DNA of 64,000 bases, from contig CM041292.1 of assembly GCA_023052935.1 (NCBI GenBank), forward strand, positions 132,880,951-132,944,950, in the 5' to 3' direction. Every line of letters begins with the position of its first letter. The stretch's first letter is position 1. This stretch comes from Piezodorus guildinii. Taxonomy: Eukaryota > Arthropoda > Insecta > Hemiptera > Pentatomidae. Below the pieces are notes generated by a model. The model was not told where the DNA came from and searched no databases. It worked only from the letters and a program-made list of their open reading frames with translations. A program made the translations under genes and the position numbers. Positions 21,080-33,583 of this stretch are shown here, one piece after another.

Positions 21080-21946
21080 ACATAAAATGAATATAAAAAT
21101 ACATTTAGCTGTAACACTAGGAAATAAATTGATACATCCTGACCTAGGAAGGAATCGAACCCAAGCTGTTCCGAACCTGCACGATAAACGTGATGTGTGT
21201 ACATTATATTCATTTTATTTTCAATCGAAACTTCCGTAACAAATCTTCAAACAGAATTTTTTCCCCCATGCCTCCCTTTATATAGGGTCTACTGCACCAC
21301 GTTTTCCACTTGCTCGGCGGACTTTGCGAACAGTTGGCCACACACTGCGATCTATCACCGTTCTTTGTTCCAGAGGAGACAGATATTTGGAGAAATGAAT
21401 GGAAATCGATATTACAGCGGGAGGACGCCCCCACCACTACGTGCCCGGCATCACTAACACATTACTCTCATTCCGCACAGAGGGGAAAATAGCACTGGAA
21501 AAAAATAGCATGCAGGAGAAGAGTAAGGGATGATAGCGGGAATTCAATGATAAATGCCCGCTATTCAGGTGGAAATTAACAGTCTGGCTGCGGAATACTA
21601 ATTAAGAAAAATTGTTCAGCACTAAATTGTAAAAGAATTGTGAGAAGTAAAATTTATCTCAGAGTCTCAGGAAGCATATTACATTATTTTTCTCCAAATC
21701 GAAATTCTAAACCTCATTGTTTCACCAAACCTTAAAATATCTGACAACTTTATGGATGAAATGAATAGTGGAGTGTGTTCTTTACGGTTGATGATTTTCA
21801 CATTTTATAATATCCAGTTTATAAGTTGAAGAAATATCTAAAGAAGACGCATTATAAAACATTACGGGCATCCTAAAATGTGAATTTTAAAAATCTTCAA
21901 TAATAAAATGCCCTCTAAAGTAATTCGTTCTATTTATATATATATA

Positions 21947-21995
<49 letters not shown>

Positions 21996-22000
21996 TATAT
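21080..22000. other. No recognisable gene
   Basis: Includes a relatively GC-rich patch (about 21245-21500) with short overlapping frames on both strands but no family motif. A TA-rich array lies at 21935-21990. Confidence 0.4.
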
Positions 22001-22008
22001 TATGATAG

Positions 22009-22260
22009 ACAGGAGCGGCGTGGTCTGTTGGATAGATCACTAGTCTACTGTTCTCCGAGTCCTGGATTCGAATAACGGCAGAATATTATTTATTATTAAG
22101 CTATTAAACTTGGGTATACCTAAAAAAACTGAGGAAAAAACCTGGCAGCAAAGCGTGATGAAGGTCCCAACACCTCATTGCACGGGCGTTAGCTTAGAAA
22201 CAGTACGAATCTTTATATGTACTGAGCCAAAGACCCTTCATGGGTTGTAGAGGTATATGT
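22009..22260 (+). repeat. SINE2 copy
   Basis: AGGAGCGGCGTGGTCTGTTG head, GATTCGAATAACGG in the B-box position, and a body ending AAGACCCTTCATGGGTTGTA. (TA)n arrays lie on both sides. Confidence 0.82.
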
Positions 22261-22334
22261 TATACATAATATATATATATATTATATATATATATATAAT
22301 ATATATATATAATTATATATATATATTATTAGAT

Positions 22335-24933
22335 TAAATATTTAGAAGGGCAAGAATCGGTCAATAAATACTGGATGATTTTTTTAAAAAAACGCATTAA
22401 AAGTTTCAGTGATTGGAGCAGTTGATAACAGTATTATGTAAAATAAAAAAATAAAAAAAAATCATTTGCTATTCAAAGGAAAAAAAAAAAAACTCAACCC
22501 CGAAATTAAAAAAATTACAAAATAAAAAAAAGATATAAAAGGAAAATTAACCCTCCATTATACTAATCACACGAATGCTTCGAATTCTCTTATACACACT
22601 ATATACATCAAAGATTTTAAAGTAGAATTTTACTAATAGTAATAAACCCTTCCATGACATTAAACACAGAATTATTCCTCATCTATTAATTCTTTGAATT
22701 CTCTGCTAATAGTTTGAATGAAAACTCTAAGTTGATTTTTGTATATTATGATTTAATGCCCTACATGCAGTTACAATGAAAGATTTATTGAAGATATTTC
22801 CAAGTCTTGGAATAAGTAATGTATATTTGAGGCTTTATTGTGAACCTAAAAGACCTATCGAACTTCAGATATAGATTTTTACATTTTAATTTTTTAAAGA
22901 TAAGATTCTTAATTAAGTAAATAATCGGCTTGACATAATTGTTGTAGTGGGGTGTAATATGTTAATCTATTGATGTCTGCGTTATGTATCGTACTGCTCC
23001 ATCCTGGGCTCTTTTAAGTCTCTTCAATAAGGTTTCCGTGATATCTGTAGTAAGTCAAACTATCATAATTTGGGTAAGGCATGACTGCAGTGTCTATTAG
23101 AATTTTTCTTATCGACTTAATAGGCTGAAAATGTATTCGGGAATTATGGATTACTTTACAGGCAGTATTTTATTGACAAAAGTGTTAACCATAGAAAGAA
23201 TATTCAAACAATTCTATTATGAACTGTAATTATTTATTAATTGTAATTTATTCATTATTTATAGTAGGAAATAAATCATACGGAATAATCGCAATTTAAC
23301 TTTAATAGTTTGCAATAATAATTACGGGAACACTGAATGATAAATGCACGACTTCTCCATTAGCTACATTAATATTGATAATTTATGTTATAATAAAAAT
23401 TTAGGTGTTATATTAAATTTCTCTAATTGAAATTGTCCGCCTATAATAAATGTTTGGATTAAAACTTTCAGGTATTAATCTTTTATTAGTGCGTGTCACT
23501 ATTTTATTTATAAGTCTGATACAGGTTGGTACTCTAAATATAAAGAAACCCACGTTCAAGCATTCAAATAAAGCAGAAATGCTGAATTGAATTGTCCAAC
23601 AACACGGTATTATTATCCTAGCTTGAAGTTACATTCCGTCATAAAATTTATCTTTTTTATAGGCCAATCTAGCATCAGTAAACACGAAGTTGATGGCTGA
23701 AGTAAGCTGTCCATGAAATTTATGTTTTGTTTTGTTGTTATTTTTGGCTAAGTAAATTTTAGGAGCCATTTAGTTTTCCACTTCAACAAACATCATTCAA
23801 ACCATCTTAAAAAATATAGCTCCTTCTACAATTGTGCGTCATAACCTCTAATTTACTCTAATTAATTTAATTTATTTGTTGTCTCTAAACTTTTTAGGTT
23901 ACGCTTGGGAGTTGAAATAGCATAATTTTAATTGCACGCATATTTACCGGATACCCCGCTTCTAAATACCTGTACCATATCCATCTCCCACCTATACCTC
24001 ATAATCCAAATGAAACCTTTATTTTCTCACTTGCTTCCAACAGCTAATGGGTCATTCCTTTCTCATAGCTCTTTCATACCTGCTCTTCCATGTTTCATTC
24101 AGTGTTCCTAACAACGTAATTCGTGCCTATTTAGGGATTGATTTGCGCATGGTGACTTGCCTCCAGGCATAAATTCATACGATGATTCATCAAATGTTAT
24201 TTGCAGACGTTTTGCGGCTATCAACTTCTTAACTACTTTTAAAGTAACGAACATACTTATACAAAACTTGGAAGGAGTCATCCGTATTTCTCCTTTCCTT
24301 GTGGTATTATCCTTCGCTAGTCTTCCATAACAGGTCCATTTCAAATTTATAACATAATGGACAAAGGTTTAATTAGTTTCAATCCCATGAAATGTCTTCT
24401 ATAATCTTTATATTCTTGTTTTAATCATTAAAATAATTTTAAAGACATTAATTGTGAATAGAGTTGTTTTTGTAACAAAACAACATTGGATATTATTTAT
24501 TTGCATGATATGAGCGTGATCTAGTTTTAGTTTGTATAAAATAACCTAAGATGTTATCACTTATCTCTAAGTATAGGAGTCGACTTCCAAAATCGCAACG
24601 TTGGTATTTCAAAGACAGTTGCACATTATTATTCAATAATGGATTATAATATTTATCTAGGAAACCTAGAGACTGACAGATACAGTTAAAACTGCTTTTA
24701 TTTATTATTTTTAAATAGTAGCATTTTACGAGTTACATTCATGAACGTAGTCAGGGAGAAAAAAAAGGGGAAAGGCGAACCCCATTTCGTAAACATTATT
24801 AGGATAGATGAAAATTCAAGATAATGAAATGAATGAAGGTGTTAAAAAAAAAAAAATGTGTTTAGGGGATTTTTATGCTCATATTGATCATCTAATTTCA
24901 TGTATAGAAACAGTGATAGAAAAAAACAACTAC
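22335..24933 (+). repeat. Large inverted repeat, left arm
   Basis: Pairs in reverse complement with 25247-27856 (coordinates sum to about 50180-50190). Comparison by eye shows the inner half (about 23590-24933) almost identical to its partner, and the outer half (22335-23590) with roughly 4-5 percent mismatches plus poly-A length changes. A 78-codon frame (24108-24344, minus) has an identical mirror at 25836-26072 but no recognisable function. Confidence 0.93.
22660..23110 (-). pseudogene. Non-LTR reverse transcriptase C-terminal remnant (left arm)
   Basis: Mirror of the remnant at 27075-27525 and carried by the inverted repeat. It is broken by stops and frame changes. See that entry for the motif. 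Confidence 0.5.
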
Positions 24934-24942
24934 ATATGTATA

Positions 24943-25025
<83 letters not shown>

Positions 25026-25246
25026 CGAAAAGTGAATCAACTTTATCAGACAATACTGCACGCATACATGTAAACTTAAACCAAGCTAAAAATTTGAGTC
25101 GTCTTGTACTACCTTTGTTTTGGGATAATCAGACCCAAAACTGTTCTAGTTAAAGATGTAAGTTTTAAAAGTGGCATAGGGCATACGAAAAATTTTAGCA
25201 AGGAGATTGTAATCATTAAGCAGAATGGACAAAGAGGGTTGGAAAC
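24934..25246. other. Spacer of large inverted repeat
   Basis: 313 bp of unpaired DNA between the arms. The left part is a (TA)n array (about 24949-25024); the rest is unique sequence with no recognised feature. Confidence 0.85.
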
Positions 25247-27856
25247 GTAGTTATTTTTTTCTATCACAGTTTCTATACATGAAATTAGATGATCAATATG
25301 AGCATAAAAATCCCCTAAACACATTTTTTTTTTTTTAACACCTTCATTCATTTCATTATCTTGAATTTTCATCTATCCTAATAATGTTTACGAAATGGGG
25401 TTCGCCTTTCCCCTTTTTTTTCTCCCTGACTACGTTCATGAATGTAACTCGTAAAATGCTACTATTTAAAAATAATAAATAAAAGCAGTTTTAACTGTAT
25501 CTGTCAGTCTCTAGGTTTCCTAGATAAATATTATAATCCATTATTGAATAATAATGTGCAACTGTCTTTGAAATACCAACGTTGCGATTTTGGAAGTCGA
25601 CTCCTATACTTAGAGATAAGTGATAACATCTTAGGTTATTTTATACAAACTAAAACTAGATCACGCTCATATCATGCAAATAAATAATATCCAATGTTGT
25701 TTTGTTACAAAAACAACTCTATTCACAATTAATGTCTTTAAAATTATTTTAATGATTAAAACAAGAATATAAAGATTATAGAAGACATTTCATGGGATTG
25801 AAACTAATTAAACCTTTGTCCATTATGTTATAAATTTGAAATGGACCTGTTATGGAAGACTAGCGAAGGATAATACCACAAGGAAAGGAGAAATACGGAT
25901 GACTCCTTCCAAGTTTTGTATAAGTATGTTCGTTACTTTAAAAGTAGTTAAGAAGTTGATAGCCGCTAAACGTCTGCAAATAACATTTGATGAATCATCG
26001 TATGAATTTATGCCTGGAGGCAAGTCACCATGCGCAAATCAATCCCTAAATAGGCACGAATTACGTTGTTAGGAACACTGAATGAAACATGGAAGAGCAG
26101 GTATGAAAGAGCTATGAGAAAGGAATGACCCATTAGCTGTTGGAAGCAAGTGAGAAAATAAAGGTTTCATTTGGATTATGAGGTATAGGTGGGAGATGGA
26201 TATGGTACAGGTATTTAGAAGCGGGGTATCCGGTAAATATGCGTGCAATTAAAATTATGCTATTTCAACTCCCAAGCGTAACCTAAAAAGTTTAGAGACA
26301 ACAAATAAATTAAATTAATTAGAGTAAATTAGAGGTTATGACGCACAATTGTAGAAGGAGCTATATTTTTTAAGATGGTTTGAATGATGTTTGTTGAAGT
26401 GGAAAACTAAATGGCTCCTAAAATTTACTTAGCCAAAAATAACAACAAAACAAAACATAAATTTCATGGACAGCTTACTTCAGCCATCAACTTCGTGTTT
26501 ACTGATGCTGGATTGGCCTATAAAAAAGATAAATTTTATGACGGAATGTAACTTCAAGCTAGGATAATAATACCGTGTTGTTGGACAGTTCAATTCAGCA
26601 TTTCTGCTTTTGTTGAATGCTTGAACGTGAGTTTCTTTATATTTAAAGTACCAACCTGTATCAGACTTATAAATAAAATAGTGACACGCACTTATAAAAG
26701 ATTAATATCTGAAAGTTTTAATCCAAATATTTATTATAGGCGGACGATTTCCAATTAGAGAAATTTAATATAACACCTAAATTTTCATTATAACATAAAT
26801 TATCAATATTAATGTAGCTAATGGAGAAGTCGTGCATTTATCATTCAGTGTTCCAGTAATTATTATTGCAAACTATTAAAGTAAAATTGCGATTATTCCG
26901 TATGACTTATTTCCTACTATAAATAATGAATAAATTACAATTAATAAATAATTATAGTTCATAATAGAATGGTTTGAATATTCTTTCTATGGTTAACACT
27001 TTTGTCAATAAAATACTGCCTGTAAAGTAATCCATAATTCCCGAACACATCTTCAGCCTATTAAGTCGATAAGAAAAATTCTAATAGACACTACAGTCAT
27101 GCCTTACCCAAATTATGATAGTTTGACTTACTACAGATATCACGGAAACCTTATTGAAGAGACATAAAAGAGCCCAGGATGGAGCAGTACGATACATAAC
27201 GCAGACATCAATAGATTAACATATTACACCCCACTACAAACAATTAAGTCAAGCACATTATTTACTTAATTAAGAATCTTATCTTTAAAAAATTTAAATG
27301 TAAAAATCGATATCTGAAGTTCGATGAGGTCTTTTAGGTAAACAATAAAGCCTCAATATATACATTACTTATTCCAAGACTTGGAAATATCATCAATAAA
27401 TCTTTCATTGTAAGTGCATGTAGGGTATTAAATGCATAATATACAAAAATCAACTTAGAGCTTTCACTCCAAGCTATTAGCAGAGAATTCAAAGAATTAA
27501 TAGATGAGGAATAATTCTGTGTTTAATGTCATGGAAGGGTTTATTACTAATAGTAAAACTCTACTTTAAAATCTTTGATGTATATAGTGTGAATAAGAGA
27601 ATTCGAAGCATTAGTGTGATTAGTATAATGGAGGGTTAATTTTCCTTTTATATCTTTTTTTTTTTTTTTTTTTTTGTAATTTTTTTAATTTCGGGGTAGA
27701 GTTTTCTTTTTTCTTTGAATAGCAAATAATTTTTTTATTTTTTTTTTATTTTACATAATACTGTTATAAACTGCTCCAATCACTGAAACTTTAATGCGTT
27801 TTGTTTTTAAATCATCCAGTATTTATTGACCGATTCTTGCCATTCTAAATATTTTA
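25247..27856 (-). repeat. Large inverted repeat, right arm
   Basis: Reverse complement of 22335-24933. The outer end stops near TATTTTATTAG at 27856, where similarity fades. No TSD or transposon terminus was found at the outer ends. Confidence 0.93.
27075..27525 (+). pseudogene. Non-LTR reverse transcriptase C-terminal remnant (right arm)
   Basis: The frame near 27170-27235 reads KRAQDGAVRYITQ, a stop, then HITPHYKQL. This is the post-RT region common in non-LTR ORF2 proteins (K/QRAQ..A.RYI...HITP). Further on, LLIPRLGN and FKELID fit the same C-terminal domain. Stops and frame breaks make it dead. The clade is not assignable. Confidence 0.55.
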
Positions 27857-27859
27857 TTA

Positions 27860-29690
27860 GGTCAACATATATTCTCTTCATTCTGCTAATTGAATTATAA
27901 AAAATTGATGAAGTAATCATGCATAAAATTCGGATGTATATTTTCCTCCCTGTTACTGACATGCACACACCAATTACTGACAGGGTCAGGAACAAATTCA
28001 TGACACCCTGTACCAAGATAAAAATGATTTCCAGCTTTAAAACACAAAATTATATATTTAAAAATTACAAAAACAAATTATAGGATTCAAATCAATGCTG
28101 ACTTGATCATAATGGGAATCTGTCGGAAATCACTGTTGCTTTGATTTGATTAATTTCTAATTACTAGGTGGTCTGAAAGTCTTTATTTCCAATGTAGAAT
28201 GTGCATGTGTCAGTTATTGGGGTAGTGTTAGCAATTGGTGCCTTGCATGTTTGTTAATTATAGATGTCAAAAGACTTAACTCAAGGTAAATTATAAATGT
28301 AATCCCATTCCTGTACATTTTAAGAGAGGAACAATTGGTTCTAATTGTACAATAACAAGTCATTAAATAAAATAATTTTATTTCTGATATGTGAATAACT
28401 ATTAAAAAAACATATACTATGAATAAAATACATAAATAAAATGTGCAATAACATTTTAATGTCAGTCGATTCAACTGAAATGTTAACTATTACTAGTTTA
28501 AAATACTATTCACTAAACAGAAAAGCGAAACATTTTATCTTTTATCTGCCGAGTTCCCAATATTGTCGGTTTGTAGATAAGGCAAAGCTATTTCCTGATA
28601 TTAAATAGCAACATTTTCAGACTTTAAAATAGTCTCAATTTCCTTCGAAAAACCAATGTCATGACAAAAAACGACCGCGATTGCATTCCTAATGACTGGT
28701 GTTTAGTGATACAATTCATTCTTTTTTTCTTACTAGGGCTCCATTTTTTTTTTTTTTTTTCAAGCTGAATATTATAAAATCGAAATACATAATTTTAGTT
28801 ATGATAATGCAAGGGAATGATATTAAATGGATTGGAGAGAGGCGAGATTAAAACGACCTGTGGTTAAATGTCACCCAGTTCCACCCTCTCCTGATTTATC
28901 TCTTGCGAAGCAATCTTGCCTTCTAATGACCTTGCGTGTCTCTATCCTTACAACTTTAAAACTTCATCATGGATCATTTCTTAAAGTCAAACCTAGAGAA
29001 AAAATAGAAAATGTAAAGTTTCTAAAGCAAACTTTCGCATTTTACTTTATTATAGTAAGTCACGAAAACCCATAATGATTTCATAATAACTAGTTTGTTA
29101 AACCCAGAATCAATAGAGATACATCAATCACATGACATTTAAGATGTGCATATAACGTGTAAAGACTAACCTTGGTGGAACTCACACTATAATTGCTCAC
29201 AGTACCTTTTTTTTTTTTCAGAATATAATAAAATGGAAAGGATTTTTTTTATCATGGGACAGGGTCCTTTAAGAGTAACATGTATGTATGATTCGGATAT
29301 ACAATTGTCTTGTCATAAATATCAAATGTTCGAATAAAATACCAAAGGATTATTAATTCTTTTTATTTACAATGGGGTGAGAAAAATGAAGAGAGAAAGA
29401 AAATATATAGCAAAGAAAAAAAAAAAAAAATACTATAACAAACAAGTAAATTATGATAGATAAATGTATTGAACAATGAAAAATAAAGATATTTGCTTTG
29501 AATATCACAGATGTTGACCGTCTGTTTGGGTTGACAGAAAATATTGGAACAGGTGGAACTTAGGGACTTTCAGATACAAGAAGATTTAGAGATGAGAATG
29601 GAATGTAAAGGTCGGAATGGCGCGATTTTCACGGGAGTGGAGTGAGCATTTAAATTGCATAACACTGTGTATGTAGAAATGGTATATTGA
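27860..29690. other. No recognisable gene
   Basis: AT-rich DNA with several short frames, including one of 82 codons at 28827-29075 with no motif. Poly-T runs near 28747 and 29211 look like simple sequence. Confidence 0.4.
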
Positions 29691-29700
29691 ACCCTGGATC

Positions 29701-29948
29701 TTGGTGGCTTTTCTCACCAGAATGGTTCAAGCCTACCCCCTTCCCTCAGTGCATATTAAAGGAAAAGGTAATGTGAAGCCTGATTTTCTGAGTCGAAATA
29801 TAAATGGGAAAACAGACCCAAGATACTCAGTTACAAATAAATCAAATACAGGCTGCCATATGGCTTCTACCAGAGAAGGTAATCAGTGCTTTTAAGAATA
29901 ACCAGAAGGATATTGAGGAAAAGAGACTGCGGTTACTGATTGAAAATA
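29701..29948 (+). pseudogene. Ty3/gypsy Pol remnant, RNase H end
   Basis: The frame contains HIKGKGNVKPDFLSRN (GNVKPDFLSR at 29767-29796), matching the end of gypsy RNase H, where a G..N...D.LSR motif is typical. After one frame change it continues in the frame ending RLRLLIEN at about 29946. There the reading frame is cut by the RTE insertion and resumes at 30621. The copy is fragmentary and dead. Confidence 0.6.
29936..29948. repeat. TSD of RTE-like insertion, left
   Basis: CTGATTGAAAATA, repeated exactly at 30621-30633. Confidence 0.85.
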
Positions 29949-30620
29949 ATAATAATAATAATAGGCTTACCGAACCCGAAGGTTCGATGCCGATACCACC
30001 AAACTTCGTCTGCACAGACTCGTCCAATGTTCGCCGGTCAAGCCCAAGCCCCCGAGATCAGCTTTAACGCAATCCTCCCATCGCCGCTTCGGCCTACCTT
30101 TTGGACACCTACCAGTCGGATCAGCGAATACCAACTTTCTCGGAATCCGTTCCTCACCGAGCTCAACAATTTGACTCGCCTATTTGAGTCTCCGCGACGC
30201 TATTAACTCAATTATATTCAAAGGATACAAGTTCCGCAATTCCGCGTTGTGCAACCTTCTAAACTCCCCAGTGCCCTCATCTCTCTTCGGACCAAAAATT
30301 TTACGCAGTACCTTATTTTCGAAAACCTTAAGCCGTTGTTCATCCCTCAAAGTAAGCGGCCACGTTTCACATCCGTAAAGAACCGTTGGAAGAATAATAG
30401 TTTTATAAATTCTAAACTTTAAGTTTTTAGATAAAAGCCGTGAGCTAAGTAACTTAGCAACTGAATAATAACACGCGTATATTTTGTTGGCGTTAATTAA
30501 CACGCAATTCCCACCTTTAACCGGGACTTTATTTCTTCCTGGATTTTATTATTTCTTGTTATCATTGAACCTAAATACTAGAATTTCTCTGCGTGCTGAT
30601 TGAAATAGCGAGGAAATTTG
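29949..30620 (-). mobile_element. RTE-like non-LTR fragment inserted into gypsy remnant
   Basis: A 672-bp minus-strand insertion between 13-bp duplications. Its 3' end (left side) finishes in an ATT/AAT microsatellite instead of poly-A, as RTE-type elements often do. It carries the C-terminal part of the reverse transcriptase ORF (30503-30180). The sequence directly left of the right-hand duplication holds a partial second copy of the duplication (CTGATTGAAATAGCGAGG). Confidence 0.8.
30180..30503 (-). pseudogene. RTE-like reverse transcriptase C-terminal fragment
   Basis: 107 codons, containing KTIILPTVLYGCETW, LTLRDEQRLKVFENKVLRK and IFGPKRDE. This signature, following the RT palm, is found in a very common insect LINE type often labelled endonuclease-reverse transcriptase. 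Decayed C-terminal sequence continues in other frames to about 29965. The RT catalytic core is missing because of 5' truncation. A second copy lies at 63255-63640. Confidence 0.75.
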
Positions 30621-30743
30621 CTGATTGAAAATAGCGAGCAAAAATGTGTTAAATTAAAATATAAGTTTAACGGAAAATACATCATGACTCAAAGGGCTGA
30701 TGATCCACAAATACTGGTGCCAAATGAGTTAAGGGTTTGCTGA
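30621..30743 (+). pseudogene. Ty3/gypsy Pol remnant, pre-integrase part
   Basis: Continues in register with the 29948 end of the gypsy frame. It contains DDPQILVPNELR, the linker that precedes the gypsy integrase zinc finger (usually ...VP..LR...L...H), then stops at 30741-30743. It shows that the RTE element landed inside a gypsy Pol gene. The integrase that should follow is not recognisable. Confidence 0.55.
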
Positions 30744-30749
30744 AGGCAT

Positions 30750-32130
30750 GATTCTAGGAATTTTTTTTGTGCGTTGCATGAGACCTCTTCGGAGTACCGA
30801 GACCAAATCTTTAAAATATTTTCATGATTCACTTCCGATTGTTCTCAAGCACAGTCGATAGGTCTACCATATACCACACAACATTAGTCAAAGTAAATAT
30901 AAACTGTATCTGATGTAAATGAACAGAGGAAGAAGATGACGGGAATTGTACAGTTAATTAAAATCATAATTGCAAGGTCTAGCTCATTAACCTTGCACTG
31001 TGTTACGTTCATTGTAATTATTTACAATATTTGTAATTATTCATTACCATTATTTTAGAAATAACTTTTCACAACCTATATAGGTTGTCATATGACAAGG
31101 ATTCAAATAAATTGTTTACTATATTTATTTAATAATATTAAAACATATTCCGATAAAGGACAGTGGTATTAGTTATAAGAAACATCATTCAAATAATAAA
31201 AATTCATTCACAATATAGACCTTATCAAACAATAAATATATTTTATGAAAAAACTCTTCTAAATTATAAAATATCATTAGAGGGCTAAATTTATCTCAGT
31301 TGTATAGTGAAAAAGTATAAAAATAAAAGGTATGATTGCTGCTTTCGATGTGATTTTTTTCTCTTATTTTATTTATTATACAATGAGTAAGACAATGGCT
31401 TATATGAGAGCTCAAGTTAACCGTAATATATTTTAACCAGTTTATTTAATAAAAAGGAAAATTATAAATTTTAAAGTTTATTTTAATTATAACACTGTGA
31501 TTATTGACGAGAAATTTAAATAAGTGTTGAATTAAGTAGTTCTATATTTGTTTTTCTCAGAACGGAAACAATTTTTTTTTATTATTATCAAATGAAATGT
31601 TGAAGATAAAGGTTGAAACTTAAAGAAAAAGTTGAAATAATAATAACTTTAGATATACCACTAAATATAGAAAGGATGATTCTAAAATAAAATGAGGACA
31701 CTTGATTAATTTTTTTGACAGCCGGTTTAGCTGTTATTGAAATTGTAGCGGAGTGCACATTCCGCAGACATAAATTGCGTAAGCCACTTGGTCACATAAT
31801 TTGTACATTTCATATTTATGGTAGTAACTATTTTTGATATTTTCACTAAATTTATTTACATATGATTTATAAAATGTGTACCAGATGGCTAACCAAAAAG
31901 TAACCATCTGTAAAAAACGGCTGTTAGTTTGTGTTGATAAAAAAGTTTTATTACCATAATAAATGTGCTTTGTTTTGGTTAGAAAACTTTCTATTGCTTA
32001 ATAAGATTTGAATTTGATGAAACTCGTTAAAAAATAAATAATATAATGTTTTTTTATTTTCCTTTTTCAGGTACCGAACGCTTACCATTTTTTCTGCAAT
32101 TTATTCTGGGACGATGAGGTATGCCCTTAC
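30750..32130. other. No recognisable gene
   Basis: AT-rich. It may include the decayed remainder of the gypsy element, but no LTR pair or integrase motif was seen. Confidence 0.4.
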
Positions 32131-32143
32131 ATTATTTAACATG
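32131..32143. repeat. TSD of Penelope-like element, left
   Basis: ATTATTTAACATG, repeated exactly at 34276-34288. Confidence 0.88.
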
Positions 32144-32804
32144 GAAGGAATTAGTCCGGGTGGCGGTCATTAAATGAAACAACTAAATAGTTTCAACTAT
32201 TTTATTGTTTGCCAACGTTTCGACCCCCTTTGTGGGTCATCATCAGGGCTAAAAAGATACAAAAGAATATAATTTCAATGACATTACATACAATATTATA
32301 TAACCTATTTAGCTAGAGAACCTCGGTATTGAAAAAATAACAGAAGAACTGTATATGTAAAAAAAAATTACAATGACCATATTACAATAATGAAAGTGTT
32401 ATACAGAGAAAATAAAAATGTTCACTAAACAAAATTTACACAGGTATCAATAATTTACATGAAATATGAAATATAAAAATATGAAGTAGAGTGGAGATAC
32501 GTACCGCATGGTGGGAAAATGGAAACTAGGTACTGTTTTGGTAGATGGGGGGTAGGTAGGATGGAAAATACGTAGGAAAAGGTGGAATGGAAAATACGTA
32601 CTGATTTATGGACAGGGCCTGACAACAATGACTAAAATTCTTAATACTACCATACAAAGAATCAATGAAATTTAACTTATGATTATAATAATGATACAGG
32701 ATAAAAAATTATGATTTAATTCTTGAAATATCACCTATATAATAGTAAGAGCAGTGATGGAAGATGTATATGGAGAAAAACTGACTGTACCTCCCAACTT
32801 AATC
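32144..32804 (-). repeat. Penelope-like terminal repeat, left
   Basis: Reverse complement of 33584-34241, with a few indels and point differences. It carries the first 27 codons of the endonuclease frame at its inner end. Confidence 0.9.
32211..32250 (-). ncRNA. Hammerhead-like ribozyme motif, left
   Basis: On the minus strand: AGCCCTGATGATGACCC, loop ACAAAGG, GGGTCGAAACGTTGGC. CTGATGA and GAAA are the two conserved hammerhead core strands; GACCC/GGGTC forms stem II; GCC and GGC could close outside. Hammerhead motifs are known in Penelope-like terminal repeats. Cleavage competence is not shown; stem III would be very short. Confidence 0.65.
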
Positions 32805-33274
32805 CTTACATTCCGCACCTTTCTGAAAATATAAAAAAAATCCTTAAATTTTCCTTACCTTCCTTAAAACTAGGACTAAAGACCCAGAACAAGCTTTCTC
32901 ACCTTTTTACCAATACAAAAGACCCGATCACTCCTATATATCGTTCCAATATTGTTTATAAAATTTCATGTACAGATTGTGATGTATCCTATGCAGGAGA
33001 AACCAAAAATTACTTAAAAACCAGAATATCGCAACATAAACTCTCCGTATCCTCTCGAAACCCTCTAGCCTCAAAACTTTCTGAACACTCCATACATTTC
33101 AATCATTCCTTTAACTTTGACGACTGCTCCATTTTAGATTATGTTCCAAACCATAAGAAAAGACTAATCGCTGAATCCGTCCACATCCACCTCCAATCCA
33201 ATCCTGTTAACCACAAAACCGATAAACAATGCATTTCCTCCACATATAGCCACATATTAAACTCTATTAAGTAG
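32723..33274 (+). CDS. Penelope-type GIY-YIG endonuclease, RT domain lost
   Basis: 183 residues. It has a linker region (PYIPHLSENIKKILKF, LKTQNKLSHLF) of the kind that joins RT to endonuclease in Penelope-like proteins. The nuclease runs from about residue 77: NIVYKISCTDC (GIY strand and CxxC zinc ligands), VSYAGET (YIG position, here YAG), the catalytic-type Arg in LKTRISQHK, then KLSEHSIHFNHSF with the family's His residues. Normally this domain follows a reverse transcriptase in one long ORF; here the RT half is absent. The ATG sits inside the left terminal repeat and is probably accidental. Function as a nuclease is plausible but unproven. Confidence 0.82.
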   Translation: MKYHLYNSKSSDGRCIWRKTDCTSQLNPYIPHLSENIKKILKFSLPSLKLGLKTQNKLSHLFTNTKDPITPIYRSNIVYKISCTDCDVSYAGETKNYLKTRISQHKLSVSSRNPLASKLSEHSIHFNHSFNFDDCSILDYVPNHKKRLIAESVHIHLQSNPVNHKTDKQCISSTYSHILNSIK

Positions 33275-33583
33275 CATATTTTCTCTGTCTATCCCACCAT
33301 ATATATTGTTTTGTTTTTCATTATTATTGTTTGTTGGTTTTTATTAATATTTTTAAATCTATTTTAGGTATCCATATAATTCTATATATGTATTTATTTT
33401 GTTTTGTTTATGTATTTAAAATTTTCTAAATGTCTTCACTATTCAATTTATTCCAACTTGTATTTATGTTTATTTAATTTTTTTTATCAACCTGTAAGAT
33501 TTGTCAATTAATGTATTTTACAATGTTCCATTATTATTTTTTCCACCCTGTTATCTTTGGATACCTAAAACAGAATTAGGGAT

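Noticed and set aside
24108..24344. Identical 78-codon frames in both arms of the inverted repeat (mirror at 25836-26072)
   Set aside because: Identity follows from the arm duplication, not from selection on a protein; no domain recognised.
24808..25035. 75-codon frame ending in alternating Ile-Tyr
   Set aside because: The tail is a translated TA microsatellite; the front half is mirrored in the other arm and has no motif.
28827..29075. 82-codon open frame near the gypsy remnant
   Set aside because: Considered as gypsy Pol, but no RNase H or RT motif could be found in it.
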